A DNA stretch of 64,000 nt from an uncultured Eggerthellaceae bacterium (GCA_910588205.1 CAJUQK010000002.1:1-64000); one strand, 5' to 3'; positions 48,318 to 57,744 are shown, numbered from the stretch's first letter. Notes: generated from the letters alone by a model not told the origin. A program made the numbers and translations.

Positions 48318-49244
48318 ATGCCCAACCTTCACGACATAGAAAGGCGAATCAGCTCCGTCTCATCGACGAAGCAGATCACGCGTACCATGGAGATGGTGGC
48401 GGCTGCGAAGATCCGCCGCGCATCAGAGCGTGTGGAGAACGCCCTTCCGTGGGCATGCGCTATCTCGGATATGCTCATCTCCACGGCGAAGTATGCGCCG
48501 CTCTCCTCTGAGTCGCTGCTCCAGGTCCATGATGAGATCAAGCGTGCGCTGGTAGTGGTTGTGGCATCCGATCGCGGGCTTGCAGGTGGCTTCAATTCCA
48601 ACGTGCTCAAGCACGCTGACAAGCTGATCCACCGGCTGGAGAGCGAAGGCGTTGAGGTAGAGGTGGCTGCCTGCGGCAAGAAGGCCATCGGCTACTTCAA
48701 CTATCGGGGCATCAAGCCGGTCTTCGAATTCGCGGGCCACTCTGCGGATCCTACCTATGAGGAAGCAGCAGAGCTCTCGCTCTATTCGGGAGACGGTTAC
48801 CACTACGACAAGCTGGACGAGGTGTTCATCGTCTACAACCATGCGAAGAACGCCGCTGAGCAGACCTTGGTCGAGCAGCAGGTGCTGCCCATCAAGGAAG
48901 AGTCCTACGCAGACCTGTTGGGCCTCAATGACGGTGAGGATGTCTTCAAGCAGTTCTTGGAGCAGGATCTGGAGAAGCTGCCGGGCGATATCGATTTCGA
49001 GCCCGACGCTGAGTCCGTCATGTATTACCTCATGAAGGCCTATCTTCGCAATTGCTTCTATTACGCGCTGATCGATTCTGCTGCAGGTGAGCAGGGCGCG
49101 CGCCGCAACGCGATGAAGTCTGCAACGGACAACGCCAACGAGATGGTGTCCACGCTGACCCGTCTATACAACCGTGTACGTCAAGGCGCCATCACCACCG
49201 AGATCAACGAGATCGTCGGCGGCGCCGCAGCTTTGGAGGAATAA
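48318..49244 (+). CDS. atpG: ATP synthase F1 subunit gamma
   Basis: The 308-residue central-stalk rotor subunit. RRISSVSSTKQITRTMEMVA at the N-terminus and a C-terminal ARRNAMKSATDNANEM segment are the family hallmarks of the coiled-coil termini. Its stop codon abuts the atpD start. Confidence 0.96.
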   Translation: MPNLHDIERRISSVSSTKQITRTMEMVAAAKIRRASERVENALPWACAISDMLISTAKYAPLSSESLLQVHDEIKRALVVVVASDRGLAGGFNSNVLKHADKLIHRLESEGVEVEVAACGKKAIGYFNYRGIKPVFEFAGHSADPTYEEAAELSLYSGDGYHYDKLDEVFIVYNHAKNAAEQTLVEQQVLPIKEESYADLLGLNDGEDVFKQFLEQDLEKLPGDIDFEPDAESVMYYLMKAYLRNCFYYALIDSAAGEQGARRNAMKSATDNANEMVSTLTRLYNRVRQGAITTEINEIVGGAAALEE

Positions 49245-50693
49245 ATGGCTGATACTATCTACAAGGAAAGGAGTCAGGGCACGGGTGCTACCGGACGCAT
49301 CGTCCGCGTTGTCGGCGCTGTGGTTGACGTTGAGTTCCCGCCGGATCAGATGCCGGCCATCTACAACGCGCTCACCGTTGATGCGGAAACGCCGTCTGGG
49401 CACTTCAGCACGGTGCTGGAAGTGGAAACACAGCTTCCGGGCGACATCGTGCGCACCGTTGCCATGACTTCCACCGACGGCCTCGTGCGTGGCGTTGATG
49501 CCGTCGACACGGGCAACCCCATCATGATGCCTGTGGGTCAGGCAACCTTGGGTCGCATCTGGAACGTGTTGGGTGAGCCCGTTGACGGCAAACCCATGCC
49601 CACGGATGTGGAATGGATGCCCATCCACCACCCGGCTCCGGCCTTCGATACCCTCATCACCTCTACGGAGACCTTCGAGACGGGCATCAAGGTGGTCGAC
49701 CTGATCGAGCCCTACGTCAAGGGTGGCAAGACGGGCCTGTTCGGTGGCGCTGGTGTAGGCAAGACCGTTACCATCCAGGAGCTCATCAACAACCTGGCTC
49801 AGGAGCACGGTGGCACCTCTGTCTTCACCGGCGTGGGTGAGCGTACCCGCGAAGGTACGGACCTCTACCTAGAGATGGAAGAGTCCGGCGTTATCGAGAA
49901 GACCTGCCTGGTCTACGGTCAGATGAATGAGCCTCCTGGGGCCCGTCTGCGCGTTGGTCTGGCTGGCCTCACCGAAGCCGAGTACTTCCGTGATCAGGGC
50001 CAGGACGTGCTGCTCTTCATCGACAACATCTTCCGCTTCACCCAGGCTGGCTCTGAGGTATCCGCACTGCTGGGCCGTATGCCCTCCGCTGTGGGTTACC
50101 AGCCTACCCTGGCTACGGAGATGGGTGACCTGCAGGAGCGCATCTGCTCCACCACTACCGGTTCCATCACCTCGGTGCAGGCTGTCTACGTTCCCGCAGA
50201 CGACCTGACCGACCCGGCACCGGCCACCACGTTCACCCACTTGGATGCGAAGACGGTTCTGTCTCGTGGCATTGCCGAGCTGGGCATCTACCCCGCTGTA
50301 GACCCGCTCGACTCCACGTCTCGCGCTCTTGATCCCGAGATCGTAGGCCAGGAGCACTACGACGTGGCCGTGGGCGTGCAGCAGATCCTGCAGGAGTACA
50401 AGGATCTGCAGGACATCATCGCCATCTTGGGCATGGATGAGCTCTCCGAGGATCAGAAGATCACGGTGAACCGCGCCCGTAAGGTTCAGAAGTTCCTAGG
50501 GCAGCCATTCCACGTAGCTGAGGTCTTCACGGGCGTTCCGGGTGTCTACGTTCCCATCGAGGACACGGTGCGTTCCTTCAAGGAGATCCTGGATGGCAAG
50601 TGCGACCACATCCCCGAGCAGTGCTTCGTCAACAAGGGCCCCATCGAGGATGTGTATGCTGCCTATGAGGCCATGCAGAAGGATGAGGCATAA
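49245..50693 (+). CDS. atpD: ATP synthase F1 subunit beta
   Basis: The 482-residue catalytic subunit. Walker A is GGAGVGKT, with GERTREG, DNIFRFTQAGSEVSALLG and the DELSEDQK segment all present. It begins directly after the atpG stop and ends directly before atpC, so the F1 genes are tightly coupled. Confidence 0.98.
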   Translation: MADTIYKERSQGTGATGRIVRVVGAVVDVEFPPDQMPAIYNALTVDAETPSGHFSTVLEVETQLPGDIVRTVAMTSTDGLVRGVDAVDTGNPIMMPVGQATLGRIWNVLGEPVDGKPMPTDVEWMPIHHPAPAFDTLITSTETFETGIKVVDLIEPYVKGGKTGLFGGAGVGKTVTIQELINNLAQEHGGTSVFTGVGERTREGTDLYLEMEESGVIEKTCLVYGQMNEPPGARLRVGLAGLTEAEYFRDQGQDVLLFIDNIFRFTQAGSEVSALLGRMPSAVGYQPTLATEMGDLQERICSTTTGSITSVQAVYVPADDLTDPAPATTFTHLDAKTVLSRGIAELGIYPAVDPLDSTSRALDPEIVGQEHYDVAVGVQQILQEYKDLQDIIAILGMDELSEDQKITVNRARKVQKFLGQPFHVAEVFTGVPGVYVPIEDTVRSFKEILDGKCDHIPEQCFVNKGPIEDVYAAYEAMQKDEA

Positions 50694-51128
50694 ATGGCTG
50701 CCCTCCGTTGCGTCGTCTGCATCCCCACGCGCGAGCTGTTCGCGGGCGAGATAGCCTACGCATCGGTCCCTTCGGCCGAGGGTTCCTATGGTGTGCTGCC
50801 GGGTCACGAGATGATCGTGGCAACCAACAAGAACGGCGGCGTGCTCACGCTGAACCTGGATGAAGCGGGCAAAGAGCAGCGCAAGTTCCTGCTCTATGAA
50901 GGAGCCAGTCAGGTGTTCAATAATATCCTGACAGTGCTCGGCCGCTTCGGTTGCGATGTTGATACCATCAATATCGAAGAGGTTCGCGAGAAGGCCGAGG
51001 CCATGCGTGGTCATATCGCTGATCTTGAGCAAGAAGAAGGCGAACAGACCAGCGTTGAGCTGCGGGTCAGCCGCAAGCGTCTGGAATGGTATGAGACACA
51101 GATCGCCTATAAGGAGAACAACGCTTAA
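50694..51128 (+). CDS. atpC: ATP synthase F1 subunit epsilon
   Basis: A 144-residue epsilon subunit with an N-terminal beta-sandwich (IPTRELFAGEIAYASVPSA, GVLPGHE) and a C-terminal helical part that can inhibit ATP hydrolysis. Its start directly follows the atpD stop. A terminator follows. Confidence 0.93.
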   Translation: MAALRCVVCIPTRELFAGEIAYASVPSAEGSYGVLPGHEMIVATNKNGGVLTLNLDEAGKEQRKFLLYEGASQVFNNILTVLGRFGCDVDTINIEEVREKAEAMRGHIADLEQEEGEQTSVELRVSRKRLEWYETQIAYKENNA

Positions 51129-51167
51129 AGCCCAGCGTTCCCTCCTAGCATATTGAGCCTGTTTGAA

Positions 51168-51200
51168 GAGGGCGCGTCCGTACAGGATGCGTCCTCTTTA
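51168..51200 (+). terminator. Terminator of the ATP synthase operon
   Basis: GAGGGCGCGTCC pairs with GGATGCGTCCTC through a stem with G-T pairs and is followed by TTTA. Nearly the same sequence ends the amidohydrolase gene at 56832-56864. Confidence 0.75.
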
Positions 51201-51203
51201 TCT

Positions 51204-52685
51204 CTACTCGGAGACGGGGTCAGAGGATATCTCGGATGCGAACATCCGCTCCCGCTTCGCGATGAAGGCTTTCAGTTCGGCCTCGGAATGGACATCGAGC
51301 TTACCGTAGAGGTTATGCATATGCGTCTTGATGGTATTGGGCGCAACGAAGAGATCCGTAGCGATCTCTTTGCGTGATCGACCACTGATGATGCTCTGCA
51401 TGATCTGCTGTTCGCGCGGGGTCAATCCAAACTCCTGGGCAACCACTTCGCAAGTACGCAAGCTATCCGCTGCTTCGTCTGGATTCCCTGGACGTACGAA
51501 CCCCCACCCCGTGCGCAGATTCGACCCTTTGTTCAGCACCAGGGCCATCATGAGCATCAGGAATGCAAGTCCACAGAAGAATGCCATGATCTCTCCCTCA
51601 TTCGAGAACGTATGAAGCGCTATGGCACCTATCATGATCCCGAAGGCACGTCCCGCCATGAGAGCTGCGCTCGGGCAAGAGGCTAACCAGGTGGCTGGTT
51701 GATCGCAATTCTTGATGAGATATGAACCAAGCCCCCAGAGGACCAGATCCAAGTAGAGGAACCCTGCTGTCTGGAGGAACACAGCGATCGGCGAGGATGG
51801 GCCGAGAAGACCTGCAGCGAGCAGGCCGGCGCCAGCGAGAGGAAATCCGATCTGATAGATGGACTGATTGAAATCCATCTGGAATGTCAAGACGGTGAGG
51901 GATGCCAGGATCGCTGCTACTACATAGCTAGCCGCGTCAAGCTCTTGGAAGAAGACGTCAGAAACGCTTGCGAATCCAAGGGGTATCCCTAAGGCTAGGC
52001 CTTGGGTAACGGATGTGGCGAGGAAGCGGTAGGGGATGAGCAATTCGATGGTGGATTCGCGATAGAGTGCACACCGATTGGGGAAGGCGCTCAGACGGGC
52101 ACAGCGGAAGAGCACCACGATGAGAGCGGGCATCACGAAAGCGAGCAGCCAGCATACCACGGGACCTAAGAGGGTCAGGATCAAAGAGACTATGCCCGCG
52201 GTGAGCCCTGAGGCTATCCCATAGGTCATCGTGGGCATCATCCCGAGCATCCCGAAGAACCGTCCCAGTTCGATATGGATGCCCACCGTTCCAACGGCGA
52301 GGAGCGCGATGCCTGCCCCGAAGACGACCATTCGGATTCCTTCATGCGCCATATCGCTCTGCCCTTCCACGAAGAGGAAGAAGGATCCAAGCGTCATGCT
52401 CACGGCCAGAGCCCACAGGTAGCCATCCTTATCAACGATCGTGATCTTCTTGAAGCGAAGGGCGAAGAACAGAAATACAGCTGCGCAGACCAAGAGGAAG
52501 AGAGCTGAAACGGGGATGGTTACGCCTCCTGCTACCTCAAAGGCGTCCGAGAAGAAGAATCCTTGAAGGAAGAGCAAGATGGCGAACGTCTTGTATGCGG
52601 TGAAGAGAAGAAAGGATGTCGGTTGGCGACGTACGTCGCAGATAACGCGTCTGAACCCTGTGCGATGAGTGGTCTTGATGCTCAT
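51204..52685 (-). CDS. Membrane-embedded LuxR-family transcriptional regulator
   Basis: A 493-residue protein with about 12 hydrophobic helices over residues 20-400, then a C-terminal LuxR helix-turn-helix (LTPREQQIMQSIISGRSRKE, then NTIKTHMHNLYGKLDV). This fusion of a permease-like sensor and LuxR domain is characteristic of Eggerthellaceae, where relatives control catechol-dehydroxylase genes. The start at 52685 has AAGAGGATC upstream. The frame can extend to 52775 and would then include a G8 run, but this lacks a ribosome binding site. Confidence 0.9.
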   Translation of the reverse strand: MSIKTTHRTGFRRVICDVRRQPTSFLLFTAYKTFAILLFLQGFFFSDAFEVAGGVTIPVSALFLLVCAAVFLFFALRFKKITIVDKDGYLWALAVSMTLGSFFLFVEGQSDMAHEGIRMVVFGAGIALLAVGTVGIHIELGRFFGMLGMMPTMTYGIASGLTAGIVSLILTLLGPVVCWLLAFVMPALIVVLFRCARLSAFPNRCALYRESTIELLIPYRFLATSVTQGLALGIPLGFASVSDVFFQELDAASYVVAAILASLTVLTFQMDFNQSIYQIGFPLAGAGLLAAGLLGPSSPIAVFLQTAGFLYLDLVLWGLGSYLIKNCDQPATWLASCPSAALMAGRAFGIMIGAIALHTFSNEGEIMAFFCGLAFLMLMMALVLNKGSNLRTGWGFVRPGNPDEAADSLRTCEVVAQEFGLTPREQQIMQSIISGRSRKEIATDLFVAPNTIKTHMHNLYGKLDVHSEAELKAFIAKRERMFASEISSDPVSE

Positions 52686-53082
52686 CGTGATCCTCTTGTT
52701 GCTGACCGAGCAAGCGAAGCGGATGGACTCATATAGTCGACCCCCCCCATCGGCTTCATGGTCCTCTTGCGGCATGTCTCAGTGTATCGAAACATCCATG
52801 GAAGGATCTAATCCCTTTGGGGTTAGATGCTTGTCGTCTCATAATTAAACTCATGCGTAGGATTGTGCGACGGAAGCGAGGGGCTCATGATACAGCCAGC
52901 ACGCGCATCCGGCCCGTTATCTGAGGAAGGGTCATATGCAGAGGGGAGGAGCTAAGGGTCAGACGCGTCAGACCTATCGCAATCTCGCAAGAAGAGCGAC
53001 GGCTGCGAATCATCCCACCGCTTCCCCTTCGGATCCTTTCTGAAGGGGAAGCAACTATCGCGAGGGGGAGGGTAACATCGCC
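52686..53082. promoter_or_regulatory. Divergent region between two LuxR-type genes
   Basis: This gap of about 400 bases holds the C8 run at 52741-52748, a bulged hairpin at 52806-52829 (ATCTAATCCC with GGGTTAGAT) and GAGGGGGAGG before ATG 53083. No supported gene is present. Confidence 0.4.
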
Positions 53083-53460
53083 ATGACCGCTCAAGCCATC
53101 ACCCACGGAGCCGACCGGTGTCTCTGCTTCGCCAATGCCCAAGGACAGCGCTTCCGCCTGCAGGTTGAGGATGACCCCAGCAACGCCTGCGCCTTCAGCA
53201 TCCACGTCGTCTCGCTGCCCGAGATCAGCGCCCCCGCCGAAAAGCCCTTAGAGGGTGAGCCACCCTCTATCTTCAATGTGCTTACCGCCCGAGAGCGTGA
53301 TGTGGTGGCTCTTGCCGCCGAAGGGCTCACCAATGACCAGATGGCGCATCGGTTATACATCAGCCGGTCCACGGTCAAGACGCACCTTCAGAACATCTAT
53401 GCCAAGGTTGGCGTTTCGAATCGGACTGCCCTTGCTGCCCTCATGCATGGGGCAGCGTAG
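53083..53460 (+). CDS. Small LuxR-type helix-turn-helix protein
   Basis: A 125-residue protein. Residues 1-60 are a short region without known domain. Residues 62-122 are a full LuxR DNA-binding domain (LTARERDVVALAAEGLTNDQ, then STVKTHLQNIYAKVGV). GAGGGGGAGG is ten bases before ATG. It may be a soluble single-domain regulator or the remnant of a larger membrane LuxR protein. It converges on the membrane protein at 53532. Confidence 0.8.
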   Translation: MTAQAITHGADRCLCFANAQGQRFRLQVEDDPSNACAFSIHVVSLPEISAPAEKPLEGEPPSIFNVLTARERDVVALAAEGLTNDQMAHRLYISRSTVKTHLQNIYAKVGVSNRTALAALMHGAA

Positions 53461-53466
53461 ATCAAC

Positions 53467-53502
53467 AACCCCAGGATGCCGCGGGTGCAACGCCCTGGGG
53501 TT
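53467..53502. terminator. Bidirectional terminator between LuxR protein and membrane protein
   Basis: A 9-bp perfect stem, AACCCCAGG (53467-53475) with CCTGGGGTT (53494-53502), between two convergent genes. Confidence 0.65.
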
Positions 53503-53531
53503 CTATGAACATCGTTGTATCTATATCGCTA

Positions 53532-54770
53532 TCATCCCAGGAGTGGCATCACGCCGTACATGACGACGAATGACCATGCGATGCATACGGTGAAGATGGA
53601 TAGTTGGATCAAACAGATGGGGTGGTAGCTTCCCTTGAAGCGAAACACCTTGAACACCCATTCTACCAGGGGTGCGAACACTACAGCACCGATGAGTATG
53701 GTTGGGATGACGATGGTCCAGCTGGGAGGATAGGTGCTCACGATGGCCGACGCGAATACGATACCAGCAAAAGTGAAAGCCATGCCGGTCCTCTTCCACT
53801 TGGGATACCAAATGAGGATGGCAAGGGCGCCTGTGATCAGCTGGACCATGATGAGCAGTGGAAAGTTGCCCGATCCATAGGCGGGGGATAGCGGGTTCAT
53901 CACCCAGGAGATGATGCCGCCTACGTACATGCCTACCGTAGCCCACGTGCTGCCCCAGATGGTCAATTGCCCGATATCGCCAAACACTTGGCTCACGAAG
54001 AAGCGGCTCTTGGGCTGATCGGTGGGGTTCGGTCCTTCTGTGGGAGCAGGGATGGTCATCCAGGGCATCAGGCGGAAGAGCAGTGAACATGCCGGCACGA
54101 TGATGGCCACGCCGATGGACACGGCAATGAAGAGCGGCAAACCCAATGGCGAGATGATGCCGTAGAGCAACGCAAAGCACACGGGGCAGGTGACAACGGT
54201 GCCTACGATGAGCGACGTAGCCACCTTCTTCAGCTCTGGTCCATAGAAGATGACGAAAACCTGTACGGTAAGGACCGTGGCGAAGGTGGGAATCCAGCCG
54301 CTGGTGAACATCCAATCGTAGAGCACCTGTCCGAGGATGAGCGAGAGGCACGTGGTCACGAACATGACGGTGAAGATCTTCCCGTTGCCCGCTACGCCTG
54401 TACCAGCCCAGGGTGACTTGCGTCGCTCTAACGCTGCCGCTACAAAGCCCATGATGATCATGCCGATGGAGGCAGGCAAGGCGGCGATGAACGAGCCTTC
54501 GGTCAGGTCAGCGAAGAACCAAGCAATATAGTACAGAGGGTCCCCCTCCATACACCCGGCCATCATGGTGCTGAAGCCATAGATGAGATCGTTGCTCATG
54601 AGCATCGGTTGCACAGCAGTCATGAGCAGGTACAACGCGATAGCGAAAGCGACCGTCCCGATGAATGCCGGTAAGATCTCACGGCGGGACACGGCTCGGT
54701 CGGATGCTTGGTCCCCGTCGGGTACATGAACTTGCTTGTCCATATCCTCATCAAGGAATGAGTTCTTCAT
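53532..54770 (-). CDS. Multi-pass membrane protein of unknown function
   Basis: A 412-residue protein with about 10-12 hydrophobic segments after a charged N-terminus of 45 residues. The start at ATG 54770 has AGAAGG six bases upstream; the extension to 54848 would need TTG. It has no MFS, LysE or other motif that I recognise. It is divergent from the amidohydrolase gene, so it may import that enzyme's substrate. Transport is inference from topology and context. Confidence 0.75.
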   Translation of the reverse strand: MKNSFLDEDMDKQVHVPDGDQASDRAVSRREILPAFIGTVAFAIALYLLMTAVQPMLMSNDLIYGFSTMMAGCMEGDPLYYIAWFFADLTEGSFIAALPASIGMIIMGFVAAALERRKSPWAGTGVAGNGKIFTVMFVTTCLSLILGQVLYDWMFTSGWIPTFATVLTVQVFVIFYGPELKKVATSLIVGTVVTCPVCFALLYGIISPLGLPLFIAVSIGVAIIVPACSLLFRLMPWMTIPAPTEGPNPTDQPKSRFFVSQVFGDIGQLTIWGSTWATVGMYVGGIISWVMNPLSPAYGSGNFPLLIMVQLITGALAILIWYPKWKRTGMAFTFAGIVFASAIVSTYPPSWTIVIPTILIGAVVFAPLVEWVFKVFRFKGSYHPICLIQLSIFTVCIAWSFVVMYGVMPLLG

Positions 54771-55143
54771 GAGAGTACCTTCTCTCTTCGTTGTCGGTGA
54801 AAGCAGCCTTTGTTCGATCCCTCTGTCGTTCAAGGGATGAGAGTGCAAACAGGGAATGCTCTCCGTGGCAGTTAAAGGGCGTTTGCTGAGGAAGGTTCTG
54901 GACGGCAGAATCGTAGCTCATGTGCCCTGAAGACCGATATCGGCTGAAGAGACGATTCTCGGTCCGATGTCATCCTTTTGACTGATTCCGGTCCGGGCTC
55001 AGGGCAGATATCATAGGTGTTGGGATGATACGAGATGCTGTCTTGAGCTACCGACGAGCGCAGCCTTGGTATTTGCTGCGCCAGCCGGAAGCCTTTCGCT
55101 CTCTTCTGCGGGACTATCCAAAGAATAGAAAAGGAGAGCACTC
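54771..55143. promoter_or_regulatory. Divergent region before the amidohydrolase gene
   Basis: A 373-base gap with no supported gene; an 89-residue minus-strand frame in it has no ribosome binding site. AAAAGGAGAGC precedes ATG 55144. No clear promoter hexamers were found. Confidence 0.4.
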
Positions 55144-56814
55144 ATGAGCACATGGTATCCCGAAGCCGATCTGGTCATCCAGCATCCGAAGATCTACACC
55201 GTTGCCATCACGTGCGATGAAGTCAAGGCCGGAAAGACAGATTTCCCTATCATCGAGAATGGTGGCGTGGCTGCCAAAGACGGCAAGATCATCGCTGTGG
55301 GCACGGCCGCCGATGTCGAGGCTTTTATCGGTGAGCACACCAAGGTCATCGACGCAACAGGCCAGATCCTCACACCTGGCTTCGTCGAGTGCCACATGCA
55401 TGCGAAATGGAGCGGCGAGAACCTGCTGAACCTCGATCTCATGGGCGTCAAGAGCCGTCAGGCCATTCTGGATGCCGTGGCCGAGAAGGCCGCTCAGGCC
55501 CAGCCCGGCGAATGGATCGAGGGAGACGGCTGGAACGAGCTCATCTGGGAGGACAGCCAGGAGCTCATCACACGTCGCGATCTGGATGCCGTGGCGCCGA
55601 ACAACCCCGTGTTCCTGTTGCACATGACCGTGCACAGCATCGCCGCCAATTCGCTTGCCCTGGAGGCCTGCGGCTACACTAAGGACACTCCTCAGCCCGA
55701 AGGTGCCGAGATCGGCCACTATGAGGACGGCGAGCTCAACGGCATGCTGATCGAGAACGGTGCGCTCCAGCCCATGCTCAGGACCAAGCCCGCCCTCACC
55801 GACGAGCAGCATCTCGAGTCCATCGAGCTCATCGGCCAGAAGCTCAACTCTTTCGGCATCACAAGCGTCATCGATGCCAACCTCAACTACAAGCAAATGC
55901 ACATGTACAACGAGGCGCACCGCCAGAAGCGCCTGAGCTACCGTGCCAATCTCATGTTCTACTTGGATCCGCAGTTCGGCTCCTTCGAGGACAACCTGCG
56001 CCGCTTGGACGAGATGGATTGCGTTACTGGCTTCGGCGATGAGATGCTCAAGCTCAACGGCTGCAAGGTCACCCTCGACGGCATAACCGCCGCCGAGACG
56101 GCTGCCATGAGCCGTCGCGAATACCGCCAGCACCCCGGCTTCTACGGTGATACCATCTACAGCCAGGAGGAGATAGATGCCTTGGTATGCAAGGCCACGG
56201 AGCTCGGCTGGCAGTTCGGCATCCACACCATCGGCGATGCCAGCGAGGACCGTGCACTCCACGCCTTCCAAGAGGCTGACAAGATCCGCTCGGTCAAGGA
56301 GCTGCGTCACTACCTCATCCACTACCAGCTACCCTATGAGGACCAGTGGCCTATCATGCGCGAGCTGGGCGTGGGCGTGTGCCTGCAGCCGACCATCGTT
56401 TCCCAGATGGGCGAGGAGCCGCTGTTCTGGCCCGAGCAGGCCGAGCGCTTCCAGTCGCCGGGCCTCATGTTCCGCGAGGGCATCCTTGCCGGTGGTAGCT
56501 CCGACAGTCCGGTGGTCACCCCCGACCCGATGCTCGGCATGTACTATGCCATCACGCGTCTAGACGAGACGACGGGCAAGATCCTCTCCAAGGGCGACGA
56601 GTCGAAGGTTACGCCCATCCAGGCTCTCATCATGTACACGAAGAATGCTGCATTCTTCAGTCATGACGACGACAAGATGGGTTCCGTCGAAGTGGGCAAC
56701 TTCGCCGATATGTGCCTCTTCGATGAGGACTTCATCATCGGTGATGTGGAGGACTATCGCACCACCAAGGTGTCGAAGACCATCCTTGGCGGCGCTGTCG
56801 TTTACGAGCGGTAG
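55144..56814 (+). CDS. Amidohydro_3 (YtcJ-like) metal-dependent hydrolase
   Basis: A 556-residue amidohydrolase. The N-terminal beta part ends in TPGFVECHMH, whose two histidines start the metal site. IHTIGDASEDRAL and YLIHYQ give further histidines, and GGSSDSPVV the catalytic aspartate. Amidohydro_3 members hydrolyse amides, formyl groups or cyclic ureides and many are unassigned. It lies between two LuxR-type genes with the unknown membrane protein divergent, so a regulated uptake-hydrolysis unit is likely. Confidence 0.9.
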   Translation: MSTWYPEADLVIQHPKIYTVAITCDEVKAGKTDFPIIENGGVAAKDGKIIAVGTAADVEAFIGEHTKVIDATGQILTPGFVECHMHAKWSGENLLNLDLMGVKSRQAILDAVAEKAAQAQPGEWIEGDGWNELIWEDSQELITRRDLDAVAPNNPVFLLHMTVHSIAANSLALEACGYTKDTPQPEGAEIGHYEDGELNGMLIENGALQPMLRTKPALTDEQHLESIELIGQKLNSFGITSVIDANLNYKQMHMYNEAHRQKRLSYRANLMFYLDPQFGSFEDNLRRLDEMDCVTGFGDEMLKLNGCKVTLDGITAAETAAMSRREYRQHPGFYGDTIYSQEEIDALVCKATELGWQFGIHTIGDASEDRALHAFQEADKIRSVKELRHYLIHYQLPYEDQWPIMRELGVGVCLQPTIVSQMGEEPLFWPEQAERFQSPGLMFREGILAGGSSDSPVVTPDPMLGMYYAITRLDETTGKILSKGDESKVTPIQALIMYTKNAAFFSHDDDKMGSVEVGNFADMCLFDEDFIIGDVEDYRTTKVSKTILGGAVVYER

Positions 56815-56831
56815 CGCGATCGATCGACTGG

Positions 56832-56864
56832 GAGGGCGCGTCCGCATGGGATGCGCCCTCTTTA
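56832..56864 (+). terminator. Terminator after the amidohydrolase gene
   Basis: GAGGGCGC (56832-56839) pairs with GCGCCCTC (56853-56860) and TTTA follows. It is nearly identical over more than 30 bases to the ATP synthase terminator at 51168-51200. Confidence 0.8.
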
Positions 56865-56881
56865 GCGTGAGGCCCTTTCGC

Positions 56882-57586
56882 TCAGAGCGGCTCGGTGCCT
56901 TGCGCAGCCGAGGGAATGGGCGTGTAGGCTTTTCCTAATGACCAGGCCATGTCCCAGAATTGGTATTCATAGGAACTACAATCCAAGAGGATCTCATCCA
57001 AGCGCGCCAGATGCTCTTCGGGAAGACCTTCGCAGTAACGGTCTACCAGACTGATCATGGCATCGTTGGCTGAGCGGTACTCCTCAGAGGAATACATGCC
57101 TATCCAGCGCTCATAGAATGAGCTCTTGTCCCTATCAGGGTCAGAGGTCAGGTGATCGCCGATCACCTTGTAGCTCCAAGAACAAGCCAGGACGGCCACA
57201 GCTATCTCCGGCAGGCCACCTTTGGTTGCTTGGGCTATCATGTAGTCAGTGTAGGACTTGTTGTTGAGGGCCATGGGTGTTTCGCGGATGACCTCTTCCG
57301 TGACACCTGATTCCCTTAAGTAGGCCTGGTGGATGGCGTTCTCGGTATCAAGGGTAGCCGTGATGAGCTCAGCGAACATCCGCATATCGTCCTCGTCAGT
57401 GGCTTTGATGAGGCCCAGTGCGAAGACCTTCGCATACTGCATCAGGTATTTATGGTCTTGGATCATGTAATAGCGGAATCTCTCCCGCTCAAGGGTTCCG
57501 TCCCCGATCCCCGCAACGAAGGGATGGCTGAAATAGGTCTCCCACACCGGCATAGCTAGCTGGTAGAAACGATCACTCGGCTTCAT
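56882..57586 (-). CDS. tenA: TenA-family thiaminase II-like protein
   Basis: A 234-residue all-helical TenA protein. Asp44, Cys135 and a late glutamate (Glu207, in SSYEYQFWDMAW) coincide with the catalytic residues of Bacillus TenA, so it is probably active in salvage of aminopyrimidine from degraded thiamin. It stands alone, with no thiamin biosynthesis genes beside it and no evident TPP riboswitch upstream. Confidence 0.9.
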   Translation of the reverse strand: MKPSDRFYQLAMPVWETYFSHPFVAGIGDGTLERERFRYYMIQDHKYLMQYAKVFALGLIKATDEDDMRMFAELITATLDTENAIHQAYLRESGVTEEVIRETPMALNNKSYTDYMIAQATKGGLPEIAVAVLACSWSYKVIGDHLTSDPDRDKSSFYERWIGMYSSEEYRSANDAMISLVDRYCEGLPEEHLARLDEILLDCSSYEYQFWDMAWSLGKAYTPIPSAAQGTEPL

Positions 57587-57652
57587 AGGGCTCCTTCGGA
57601 GAGTGTCATATCCGTTCGGGAGATGGTACCTCAGCAGGCTCCGAGCGTGATG

Positions 57653-57680
57653 CGCTTCCCGGTGAGGTCACCGGGAAGCG
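57653..57680. promoter_or_regulatory. Strong hairpin in divergent tenA/addB region
   Basis: A 12-bp perfect stem, CGCTTCCCGGTG (57653-57664) with 57669-57680, and an AGGT loop. It lies between divergently transcribed genes, where a terminator is not expected. It could be an operator, an attenuator in the leader of the nuclease gene, or a leftover repeat. Confidence 0.5.
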
Positions 57681-57744
57681 GTCAACGGGTCCTGTTCTGC
57701 CAGGTCGATGCGTTGTAAAATGAACGCTTTCCAAGACGAGGCGG

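Noticed and set aside
55114..56322. A 402-codon minus-strand open frame opposite the amidohydrolase
   Set aside because: It overlaps a clear amidohydrolase with conserved metal ligands, and its own sequence is the low-complexity Val/Leu/Asp pattern typical of a shadow frame.
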